A DNA stretch of 64,000 bases, taken from the NCBI GenBank assembly GCA_029265125.1, contig JAJUJX010000014.1, forward strand, positions 1 through 64,000, given 5' to 3'. The DNA is from Tolumonas sp008015085 (GTDB lineage Bacteria > Pseudomonadota > Gammaproteobacteria > Enterobacterales > Aeromonadaceae). The notes beneath the pieces are model-generated. The model was given only the letters and a program-made list of their open reading frames with translations. It was not told the origin of the DNA and made no database searches. The translations under genes and the position numbers were made by a program. This document shows positions 35,057 to 42,827 of the stretch, in pieces (the stretch's first letter is position 1; each line of letters begins with the position of its first letter).

Positions 35057-35683
35057 GTGCGAGGCACGGTGGCTTATCTTTTAATCAAGCAATTACAGGA
35101 ACTTGGCATCAAAGATGAGCGGGTTCTGTCTGCTATGGCTAATGTTCCCCGCAACTATTTTGTTGATGAAGCCATCTCACATCAGGCATGGGAAAATACG
35201 GCATTACCGATCGGATTCGGGCAAACCATCTCGCAACCATATATTGTGGCAAAGATGACTGAACAGATAATGCAGAATGACCCCCAAAATGTTCTGGAGG
35301 TCGGCACTGGATCAGGTTATCAGACAGCCGTACTTTCTCAGCTTATTCCCCATGTTTATACGGTTGAACGGATCAAAGCACTACAATACCAGGCGCGCCG
35401 CCGGTTGCAGCGTCTGGATTTTCATAATGTCTCTATGCGCCATGGTGATGGCTGGTCTGGCTGGTCAAGTAAAGCACCATTTGATGCTATCATTGTGACC
35501 GCAGCTGCAGAAACCATACCAGAAGCATTGCTGACGCAATTAGCTGATGGCGGACGCATGGTGATTCCTGTTGGTGAATATAAACAGGAATTGCTGCTTG
35601 TTGAAAAATACGGGAAAAGAACCAGAACTGAAGTGCTGGAAGCTGTTCGCTTCGTTCCTTTAGTACATGGTGAGTTAATATAA
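35057..35683 (+). CDS. pcm: Protein-L-isoaspartate O-methyltransferase
   Basis: Repairs age-damaged isoaspartyl residues using SAM. The SAM motif VLEVGTGSGYQTAVL and the ALPIGFGQTISQPYIVAKMT segment are diagnostic, as is RHGDGWSGW. I chose GTG 35057 because it gives 208 residues, equal to E. coli Pcm, with GAGGAG 11 nt upstream. A TTG at 35039, inside the end of surE, is the alternative. Confidence 0.94.
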   Translation: MRGTVAYLLIKQLQELGIKDERVLSAMANVPRNYFVDEAISHQAWENTALPIGFGQTISQPYIVAKMTEQIMQNDPQNVLEVGTGSGYQTAVLSQLIPHVYTVERIKALQYQARRRLQRLDFHNVSMRHGDGWSGWSSKAPFDAIIVTAAAETIPEALLTQLADGGRMVIPVGEYKQELLLVEKYGKRTRTEVLEAVRFVPLVHGELI

Positions 35684-35709
35684 CGTTTGTTTATTCAGCG
35701 TGGATATTC

Positions 35710-36801
35710 ATGCACAGAGACACATTTACAAAAATATTAGGCAGCGTATTGTTTTTGTCATTTTTTGTGACTTTAACTGCCTGTACTTCCTATTCTTCTC
35801 CTGCCCCTGTCCGCGATGCAGGTAGTCAACGCCAGCACATAGCATCTAGCCGGAGCAAAATTGTTAGGTCTGCTGAGGTCAGCACACCTCGGTCCGATAG
35901 AACGAAATTGGCTTCTGGTTCAGCTTATACAGTCAAAAATGGCGACACTTTATACGGTATTGCATGGCTCTATGGTGCAGATGTGCGTTCTTTGGCTGAA
36001 CAAAATGCAATTAAGCCGCCTTATCATGTTCATACCGGACAAGTGCTACGTTATACAGCGCCTAATGCTACAGAGAGAGTCAGCACGACTTCTACCAGCA
36101 TTCCCGATCATAGAGTAAAAGTTGGTGATAGTCTGTCTGTGCTGGCTGAGAAGAACGGGTTACGGCTAGCAGAACTTGGCTCGTTTAATAACATCAAACC
36201 ACCGTATGTCATCCATCCAGGACAAGTGATTCATTTTCCTGCACAGGTCATGGCTGACAATCCTGATGAAAATAGTGCTAATGCAACAAGCAGTCCATCT
36301 TTTGCTCCAAAAGGCTCCTTTAATGAGGAGCGTGCTTTAGATCAGAAATCTGAAAAAAGCAACACGAAAGCGGTTGTTGACAAAAATGAAACAGCTTACT
36401 CTGAACCTACGAAACAAGTCGCTAACAAATCATTAACCTGGCGATGGCCAACAAAAGGTAAAATGATAGGTGGTTACAGCGGCGGAGAACAAAGTAATAA
36501 AGGGATTGATATATCAGGAAAACGAGGACAAGCGGTAGTGGCTGCAGCCGATGGGCGGGTAGTCTACGCAGGGAATGCGCTTCGTGGATATGGCAACCTG
36601 ATCATTATCAAACATAACGAAGATTATCTCTCAGCGTATGCACACAATGATGCGTTGCGAGTGACAGAGCAGCAAGTGGTTAAAGCTGGGCAAAAGATAG
36701 CCGATATGGGGAGTAGCGAATCATCAGATGTCCGATTGCATTTTGAGATTCGTCACCGGGGCCAATCTGTGAATCCGTTGAGATATTTGCCGAAACGATA
36801 G
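35710..36801 (+). CDS. nlpD: NlpD lipoprotein, amidase activator
   Basis: A 363-residue outer-membrane lipoprotein that activates AmiC for daughter-cell separation. The lipobox is LTAC (Cys25). Two LysM peptidoglycan-binding repeats lie at ~72-115 and ~134-177. A low-complexity linker leads to a C-terminal M23/LytM domain (~248-360). Two zinc-ligand positions of active M23 enzymes are lost (N263 and R342 in place of His), while D267, H312 and H344 remain. So it should be non-catalytic, as known for E. coli NlpD. In E. coli the main rpoS promoter lies inside nlpD; I could not locate it here. Confidence 0.93.
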   Translation: MHRDTFTKILGSVLFLSFFVTLTACTSYSSPAPVRDAGSQRQHIASSRSKIVRSAEVSTPRSDRTKLASGSAYTVKNGDTLYGIAWLYGADVRSLAEQNAIKPPYHVHTGQVLRYTAPNATERVSTTSTSIPDHRVKVGDSLSVLAEKNGLRLAELGSFNNIKPPYVIHPGQVIHFPAQVMADNPDENSANATSSPSFAPKGSFNEERALDQKSEKSNTKAVVDKNETAYSEPTKQVANKSLTWRWPTKGKMIGGYSGGEQSNKGIDISGKRGQAVVAAADGRVVYAGNALRGYGNLIIIKHNEDYLSAYAHNDALRVTEQQVVKAGQKIADMGSSESSDVRLHFEIRHRGQSVNPLRYLPKR

Positions 36802-36836
36802 CTCTACAATGTTGCAGTCAGTTGCATTGTGGAGCT
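36800..36836 (+). promoter_or_regulatory. 12-bp stem-loop in the rpoS leader
   Basis: AGCTCTACAATG pairs with CATTGTGGAGCT (one G-U) around a 13-nt loop. It begins within the nlpD stop codon and ends 2 nt before the rpoS ribosome site (AGGAGGGAG). No T tract follows, so it is not a simple terminator. It may influence rpoS translation or processing. Confidence 0.6.
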
Positions 36837-36849
36837 CTAGGAGGGAGCC

Positions 36850-37827
36850 ATGAGTGTAACTGAACGCGCTGATAGTGATATGGATCTGTTGGATATGCAA
36901 GATCCTGTGGATATGGATGACATTGCTGAGATTGATGTTGAGGCTGTAGACACAGCGGATGACCTCCAGGTATCTCCTGTATTAAACCGCATCATGGATG
37001 CAACCCAGCTTTATCTGGGAGAAATCGGTTTTTCCCCCTTACTCACTGCTGAAGAAGAAGTCTATTTTGCCCGTCGGGCTTTACGCGGTGATGAAGCCGC
37101 CCGTAACCGGATGATCGAATCCAACCTGCGTTTGGTTGTAAAAATTGCTCGTCGTTATAACAACCGTGGACTGGCGTTGCTTGACCTGGTCGAAGAGGGC
37201 AATCTGGGACTTATCCGCGCTGTTGAAAAATTTGATCCGGAGCGTGGTTTCCGTTTTTCCACCTATGCGACATGGTGGATACGTCAGACGGTTGAACGCG
37301 CTATCATGAATCAGACCCGCACCATTCGTTTACCAATTCACGTTGTCAAAGAACTGAACGTGTACTTACGTACAGCCCGCGAATTGGCGCAGCGACTGGA
37401 TCATGAACCTACTGCAGAAGATATTGCCAGTATTCTGGATAAACCCGTCGATGAAGTGTCCCGGATGCTGAAACTGAATGAAAAAATTTGTTCAGTGGAT
37501 ACACCGATTGCTGGTGATGGAGACAAATCACTGATTGATATTCTGACGGATGATCGGATCAATTGCCCTGAAGAGCAGACCCAGGATGATGATATGCAAC
37601 ATAGCATTGTTGCATGGTTGGAACAGTTAAATCCTAAACAACGGGAAGTGCTGGCGCGTCGCTTTGGTTTACTGGGTTATGAACCAGCTACGCTGGAAGA
37701 GGTTGGTGAGGAAATCGGTTTAACCAGAGAACGTGTTCGTCAAATCCAGGTTGAAGGCCTGCGTCGCATGAAAGAAATGCTGACCCAGCAGGGGCTCTCA
37801 GTAGAAACTCTGTTTCAGCTGGATTAA
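36850..37827 (+). CDS. rpoS: RNA polymerase sigma factor RpoS
   Basis: The stationary-phase / general stress sigma factor, 325 residues (E. coli 330). Region 1.2 is TQLYLGEIGFSPLLTAEEE; region 2 holds RMIESNLRLVVKIARRY, LVEEGNLGLIRAVEKFD and FSTYATWWIRQTVERAI. Region 3 starts at HVVKELNVYL, the area that contacts RssB in E. coli. Region 4 has the -35 helix LEEVGEEIGLTRERVRQIQ. The N terminus (~1-45) is acidic and less conserved. The ribosome site AGGAGGGAG is strong. Confidence 0.97.
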   Translation: MSVTERADSDMDLLDMQDPVDMDDIAEIDVEAVDTADDLQVSPVLNRIMDATQLYLGEIGFSPLLTAEEEVYFARRALRGDEAARNRMIESNLRLVVKIARRYNNRGLALLDLVEEGNLGLIRAVEKFDPERGFRFSTYATWWIRQTVERAIMNQTRTIRLPIHVVKELNVYLRTARELAQRLDHEPTAEDIASILDKPVDEVSRMLKLNEKICSVDTPIAGDGDKSLIDILTDDRINCPEEQTQDDDMQHSIVAWLEQLNPKQREVLARRFGLLGYEPATLEEVGEEIGLTRERVRQIQVEGLRRMKEMLTQQGLSVETLFQLD

Positions 37828-37843
37828 AAATAATATGTATGTG

Positions 37844-37875
37844 AAATCGCCGGACATTACTCCGGCGATTTTTTA
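37844..37875. terminator. Bidirectional terminator between rpoS and mutS
   Basis: AAATCGCCGG pairs with CCGGCGATTT around an 8-nt loop; T and A runs flank it. Confidence 0.92.
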
Positions 37876-37897
37876 TCTGAAAAAGTCACAAGAAGCG

Positions 37898-40492
37898 TTA
37901 TTCCAGAATCTCTTTTTTGGCTAGTTCCTTGATTTTATAGAGCCAATCTAATGCATCTCTCGGTGACAGACTATCTGGGTCTAGCTGTTCCAGTGTCTGA
38001 TAAAGTTTGCTGTCTCTGAGCGTATTTTCTATTGCCGTAATAGAAGGTGCTGCTTGCAAGCTTTCTTTATCTATTGAATGATCCCGGTTTTCCAGTTCAT
38101 GCAATTTGGCTTTAGCCAAACTTAATACAGAGCGAGGGACGCCCGCTAGAGCGGCAACCTGGATGCCGTAAGAGCGGTTAGCTGCACCTTCCTGTACCGT
38201 GTGTAAGAACGCGACTCCATCACCATGTTCAATCGCGTCAAAATGTACATTGACGATGTTGGATTGCTGCTCAGCCAGTTGAGTCAGTTCAAAATAATGG
38301 GTAGCAAATAAGGTGTAGGCTTTAATCTTTTGCGCCAGCTGTTCTGCACATGCCCAGGCCAGAGAAAGCCCGTCATAGGTGCTGGTGCCTCTGCCAATCT
38401 CATCCATCAAAACCAGACTTTGGTGTGTGGCATTATGCAAAATATTGGCGGTTTCGGTCATTTCTACCATGAACGTAGACCGCCCTGAAGCCAGATCATC
38501 CGAGGCACCGATGCGGGTAAAAATACGATCAATGGGGCCGATTTTGGCGGCTTCTGCGGGCACATAAGCCCCAATATATGCTAATAGCACAATCAGTGCA
38601 GTCTGGCGCATGTAGGTGGACTTTCCGCCCATATTCGGACCGGTAATGATCAGCATGTGCCGTTCATCATGCAGCTTCAGATCGTTGGCAATGAACGGTG
38701 TCTGCAGGCTCTGCTCTACGACCGGATGACGCCCTGCTTTGATCTGTATGATCGACTCATCCGTGAGTTCCGGGCAATGATAGTCCAGTGTCTGAGCGCG
38801 TTCGGCCAGATTATTGAGAACATCCAGTTCGGCAATAGCGGCAGCACTGAGTTGCAATGCGCTCAAATGTGGCAATAACTGATCCAGTAAATCTTCGTAG
38901 AGCTGTTTTTCCAATGCCAAGGCACGACTTTGTGCTGTCAGTACTTTTTCTTCATACTCTTTCAGCTCAGGGATCAGGTAACGCTCATTATTTTTCAATG
39001 TCTGCCGACGGATATAATCTGCGGGTACGAGATGCGCGTTTGCTCTTGTGACATCAATATAGAAGCCGTGTACCTTGTTATAGCTGACTTTCAGCGTCGA
39101 AATACCGGTTCGTTCGCGTTCCCGTAATTCCAGCTTTTCCAGATACCGGGTTGCACCGTTTTCCAGATCCCGCAGTTCATCCAGCTCGTCGTTATAACCG
39201 GGAGCAATCACTCCACCATCGCGAATAAGAACTGGCGGGTTTTCAATGACCGCCCGCTCCAGTAAATCCTGCAATTCAGGGAAGGTATTGATTGCCTGGC
39301 TGAGTTCATGCAGTGGTTGACATTGCTGCAGAACGGTTTGTAATTCAGGCAATTGCTGGAAGGCAGTTCGCAGTCGACTCAGATCCCGCGGACGGGCAGA
39401 ACGTAATGCCAGACGGGCCAGAATACGTTCGATATCTCCGATCTGTTTGAGCATCGGCGTCAGCGAATCCATCAATTGTTGATTCAGTAATTCGCCGATG
39501 ACCGATTGGCGTTGCAATAACAGTGTATTATTGCGGATTGGTTGATGAAGCCAGCGTTTTAACAACCGGCTACCCATTGGTGTAGCGGTTGCATCAAGCA
39601 CTGCAGCCAGAGTGTTCTCAATTCCACCGGCCAGATTACTGGTGAGTTCAAGGTTGCGGCGGGTAGCCGCATCCATGACCACCATCTGTTCACTTTTTTC
39701 CAGACGCATCCCTTGGATGTGGGGCAGTGCTGTCCGCTGCGTATCTTTGACATATTGCAGTAGTGCTCCGGCAGCCTGCAGAGCAATTTTTTCTTCTTCG
39801 ACACCAAAGCCACGCAGATCCTGCGTGCCAAACTGGTGACACAACAAATGATAAGCTGTGTTGAATTCAAATTCCCAGGCCGGACGACGGCGCATACCGC
39901 GACGCTGACCAAGCTGTGTCAAATCTGGAAAGTTTTCAGAATAAAGTAGTTCAGCCGGATTCAGTCGCTGTAATTCGGCGCTCAGCGTTTCCTGTCGGGT
40001 AAACTGATTGACAGTAAAACGACCCGATGCAACATCCATCGCGGCCAGGCCATAGTGTGGTGCAATAAAATCGACAGCCACAATCAGATTATCCTGCCGC
40101 TCATTCAATAATGCTTCATCTGTGAGCGTACCAGGAGTAATTATTCGGACTACCTTACGTTCCACCGGACCTTTGCTTGTGGCTGGGTCACCAATCTGCT
40201 CACAAATCGCAACCGATTCGCCTAACTGCACCAGACGGCTCAGATAGCCTTCTACTGCATGATAAGGTACGCCTGCCATAGGAATAGGCTGACCGGCTGA
40301 CTGTCCGCGTTTTGTCAGCGAAATGTCCAGCAATTCAGCTGCTTTACGGGCATCGTCGTAAAACAGCTCATAAAAATCCCCCATACGGTAAAACAGCAAT
40401 ATGTCCGGATGCTGGGCTTTAAGCCCTAAATATTGCTGCATCATAGGGGTATGAGAGGTCTGTGATTGCGGTGCAGAAGAAGCTGGTTGCAT
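37898..40492 (-). CDS. mutS: DNA mismatch repair protein MutS
   Basis: Recognises mismatches and small loops and starts methyl-directed repair. 864 residues (E. coli 853). The mismatch-reading motif is MGDFYELFYDDA. The ATPase has Walker A ITGPNMGGKSTYMRQ, Walker B LMDEIGRGTSTYDG and ATHYFELTQLA. A C-terminal tetramerisation region (~800-864) follows. The start is not certain: ATG 40492 is nearest the conserved TPMMQQYLGLKAQHP; an in-frame ATG at 40525 would add 11 residues. Neither has a clear ribosome site. Divergent from pncC. Confidence 0.96.
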   Translation of the reverse strand: MQPASSAPQSQTSHTPMMQQYLGLKAQHPDILLFYRMGDFYELFYDDARKAAELLDISLTKRGQSAGQPIPMAGVPYHAVEGYLSRLVQLGESVAICEQIGDPATSKGPVERKVVRIITPGTLTDEALLNERQDNLIVAVDFIAPHYGLAAMDVASGRFTVNQFTRQETLSAELQRLNPAELLYSENFPDLTQLGQRRGMRRRPAWEFEFNTAYHLLCHQFGTQDLRGFGVEEEKIALQAAGALLQYVKDTQRTALPHIQGMRLEKSEQMVVMDAATRRNLELTSNLAGGIENTLAAVLDATATPMGSRLLKRWLHQPIRNNTLLLQRQSVIGELLNQQLMDSLTPMLKQIGDIERILARLALRSARPRDLSRLRTAFQQLPELQTVLQQCQPLHELSQAINTFPELQDLLERAVIENPPVLIRDGGVIAPGYNDELDELRDLENGATRYLEKLELRERERTGISTLKVSYNKVHGFYIDVTRANAHLVPADYIRRQTLKNNERYLIPELKEYEEKVLTAQSRALALEKQLYEDLLDQLLPHLSALQLSAAAIAELDVLNNLAERAQTLDYHCPELTDESIIQIKAGRHPVVEQSLQTPFIANDLKLHDERHMLIITGPNMGGKSTYMRQTALIVLLAYIGAYVPAEAAKIGPIDRIFTRIGASDDLASGRSTFMVEMTETANILHNATHQSLVLMDEIGRGTSTYDGLSLAWACAEQLAQKIKAYTLFATHYFELTQLAEQQSNIVNVHFDAIEHGDGVAFLHTVQEGAANRSYGIQVAALAGVPRSVLSLAKAKLHELENRDHSIDKESLQAAPSITAIENTLRDSKLYQTLEQLDPDSLSPRDALDWLYKIKELAKKEILE

Positions 40493-40523
40493 AATGGATT
40501 CAGGTTCAGTTGAGAGAGTCGGC

Positions 40524-41018
40524 ATGCAGAAGGATATTATTGAATTAGCCCGGCAATTGGGTGATGCATTGTCAGCCAAACAGTGGATGGCTGCAACAGC
40601 AGAATCCTGCACCGGTGGTGGTGTAGCATACGCGATCACGGCGATTTCGGGAAGTTCAGCCTGGTTTGATCGCGGTTTTGTGACTTATACCAATGAGGCA
40701 AAACAGCAAATGCTGGATGTTTCGGGTGAAACATTAAATCAGCATGGAGCAGTCAGTGAGGCTGTTGTGCTGGAAATGACAGCTGGTGTGCTCAGACATT
40801 CCAGCGCCAATATTGCAGTGGCCATCAGCGGTATTGCCGGGCCAACTGGTGGTTCGGATGAAAAGCCTGTGGGTACAGTCTGGATCTCATGGCGAACCCA
40901 GGATGGAATTCACCATGCTAAGCAGTATCTTTTCCCCGGTGACCGGGAACAAGTACGTTTGCAGGCAATTCGTGAAGCACTGAATGGTTTACTGTTATAC
41001 AGTAAACAAAATACTTGA
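40524..41018 (+). CDS. pncC: Nicotinamide-nucleotide amidase (CinA C-terminal type)
   Basis: Deamidates nicotinamide mononucleotide to nicotinate mononucleotide in NAD recycling. A single 164-residue CinA C-terminal domain (E. coli PncC/YgaD 165). TAESCTGGGVAYAITAISGSS is the active-site signature; SGIAGPTGGSDEKPVGTVW is the second. ATG 40524 follows GAGAGAG. The start is 31 bp from that of mutS on the other strand. It precedes recA, the conserved pncC-recA order. Confidence 0.93.
   Translation: MQKDIIELARQLGDALSAKQWMAATAESCTGGGVAYAITAISGSSAWFDRGFVTYTNEAKQQMLDVSGETLNQHGAVSEAVVLEMTAGVLRHSSANIAVAISGIAGPTGGSDEKPVGTVWISWRTQDGIHHAKQYLFPGDREQVRLQAIREALNGLLLYSKQNT
40988..41006. repeat. 8-bp inverted repeat upstream of the recA LexA box
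   Basis: TTTACTGT and ACAGTAAA flank a 3-bp spacer at the 3' end of pncC. The half-sites look like LexA half-sites but the spacing is 3 instead of 8. Its centre is about 32 bp from the centre of the recA LexA box. Confidence 0.5.
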
Positions 41019-41042
41019 TACTGTATGTATAACCAGTATTAT
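41015..41042 (+). promoter_or_regulatory. recA promoter with LexA (SOS) box
   Basis: TTGATA (41015-41020) and TATTAT (41037-41042) are 16 bp apart, the same layout as E. coli recA. The spacer and its edges hold an SOS box, TACTGTATGTATAACCAGTA (41019-41038), with CTGT intact and CCAG in place of ACAG. LexA bound here would block RNA polymerase. Confidence 0.88.
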
Positions 41043-41081
41043 AAGCACAACAACACAGATATTCGTTTCGTGGGGACGGTT

Positions 41082-42167
41082 ATGGATTCAAATAAAGAAA
41101 AAGCACTGGCTGCAGCGCTGGGCCAAATTGAAAAACAATTTGGTAAAGGTTCTATCATGCGCCTGGGGGATACTCAAGCGCTGGATGTTGAATCTATTCC
41201 TACCGGTTCCCTGTCTCTGGATATCGCGTTAGGTATCGGTGGTTTGCCGATGGGCCGTATCGTTGAGATTTTTGGTCCTGAATCTTCAGGCAAAACAACC
41301 CTGACGTTGGAAGTAATTGCTCAGGCGCAGCGAATGGGCAAGACCTGTGCGTTTATTGATGCGGAACATGCGTTAGATCCAATCTATGCCGCTAAGCTGG
41401 GTGTGAAAGTTGATGATTTGCTGGTTTCTCAGCCTGATACCGGTGAACAGGCGTTGGAAATTTGCGACATGCTGGTTCGCTCCGGTGCTGTCGACGTCAT
41501 CATCGTTGACTCAGTAGCGGCCTTGACACCGAAAGCCGAAATTGAAGGCGAAATGGGTGATTCTCATGTTGGTTTACAAGCTCGTCTGATGTCTCAGGCA
41601 CTGCGTAAACTGACCGGTAATATCAAAAATGCCAACTGCCTGTGTATCTTCATTAACCAGATTCGTATGAAAATTGGTGTGATGTTCGGTAACCCTGAAA
41701 CAACAACTGGTGGTAATGCGCTGAAATTTTATGCGTCTGTACGTCTGGATATTCGCCGCACTGGTGCTATCAAAGATGGCGAAGAAATCGTGGGTAACGA
41801 AACCCGCGTTAAAGTGGTGAAAAACAAAGTTGCACCTCCATTTAAACAGGCTGACTTCCAGATCCTATACGGTGAAGGAATTTCTAAAGAAAGCGAATTG
41901 ATCGATTTGGGTGTGAAATGCAAACTGATCGATAAGTCAGGTGCCTGGTATGCCTATAAAGGTGAAAAAATTGGTCAGGGCAAAGCCAACGCAATGAAAT
42001 ACCTGAAAGAGAATCAGGTTGCCGCAGAAGAGATCGAGCTGAAATTGCGTGAGCTATTGCTAAGTCACAACGAATCAGCAGAAGCACCTGCTGGCACGCC
42101 AATTGTTGAGGAGTTCACACCATCAGATGATGAGCTGGATAGCTTGTCGCTAAGTGATGATATCTGA
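41082..42167 (+). CDS. recA: Recombinase RecA
   Basis: Coats single-stranded DNA, drives strand exchange and promotes LexA self-cleavage. 361 residues (E. coli 353). FGKGSIMRLGD at the start, Walker A IFGPESSGKTTL, the VIIVDSVAALTPKAEIEGE Walker B region, loop L2 area (INQIRMKIGVMFGNPETTTGG). The C-terminal tail is acidic (PSDDELDSLSLSDD), a modulatory feature. ATG 41082 is chosen by homology; an ATG at 41025 inside the LexA box is rejected. Confidence 0.98.
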   Translation: MDSNKEKALAAALGQIEKQFGKGSIMRLGDTQALDVESIPTGSLSLDIALGIGGLPMGRIVEIFGPESSGKTTLTLEVIAQAQRMGKTCAFIDAEHALDPIYAAKLGVKVDDLLVSQPDTGEQALEICDMLVRSGAVDVIIVDSVAALTPKAEIEGEMGDSHVGLQARLMSQALRKLTGNIKNANCLCIFINQIRMKIGVMFGNPETTTGGNALKFYASVRLDIRRTGAIKDGEEIVGNETRVKVVKNKVAPPFKQADFQILYGEGISKESELIDLGVKCKLIDKSGAWYAYKGEKIGQGKANAMKYLKENQVAAEEIELKLRELLLSHNESAEAPAGTPIVEEFTPSDDELDSLSLSDDI

Positions 42168-42172
42168 TGTAG

Positions 42173-42199
42173 AAAGGGTTGCTTCGGCAGCCCTTTTTT
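42173..42199 (+). terminator. recA terminator
   Basis: AAAGGGTTGC pairs with GCAGCCCTTT around a stable TTCG tetraloop, followed by a T run. It probably limits recX expression to read-through, as known in E. coli. Confidence 0.9.
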
Positions 42200-42217
42200 C
42201 TTTATAGCTGAGTCGTT

Positions 42218-42679
42218 ATGAGTTTGTCTGCCAACAAAAAAAATGTGACACCGTTAGCCAAAGCCATGAAGTTACTGGCCAGACGTGATCACAGCGTTAA
42301 TGAATTAATCCATAAACTAAAACCGTTTTATCCCTCCGGTGAGGTAAACGCTGTCATTAGCCGCTGTCTGGATGAAAACTGGCTGAATGATTCCCGGTTT
42401 GCTGAAAGTTATATTCGTTCCCGCAGCGGTTGTGGGTATGGTGCGCGGCGTATTGCCATGGAACTACAACAAAAAGGTATTGCGTCCGATGTTATTCAGC
42501 AGGCACTAAAAGAGGTTGCTGTTGACTGGCAGGCATTGCTACTTCGTTTGCTTGAGCGCAGGCAACCATTACCTGCCGACCCATCAGAACGAATTAGACT
42601 GCAAAACATGTTGCTGCGAAGGGGATTTTCGCCAGAAATGATACAACACTGTTTTTCCTTGACTGAAAAACAAGACTAA
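42218..42679 (+). CDS. recX: RecA regulator RecX
   Basis: Inhibits RecA filament growth. 153 residues (E. coli 166), built of repeated three-helix units. AMKLLARRDHSVNELIHKL starts the first repeat, and SRCLDENWLNDSRFAESYI with GCGYGARRIAMELQQKGI are hallmark segments. It lies 50 nt after recA, beyond the terminator. Confidence 0.94.
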   Translation: MSLSANKKNVTPLAKAMKLLARRDHSVNELIHKLKPFYPSGEVNAVISRCLDENWLNDSRFAESYIRSRSGCGYGARRIAMELQQKGIASDVIQQALKEVAVDWQALLLRLLERRQPLPADPSERIRLQNMLLRRGFSPEMIQHCFSLTEKQD

Positions 42680-42827
42680 CACGCTTTAATTGTTCCCACC
42701 GTTTTACTTTGCCGCCGATAACTTTTACAGTATGCCCACCATAAGCCTGTCTGCTTAATTAACCAGAAAAAATTAATCAGATGGGATTTAATTGCCAATG
42801 ATGATTTTGTAGCAAGCAGGTTTTTTC

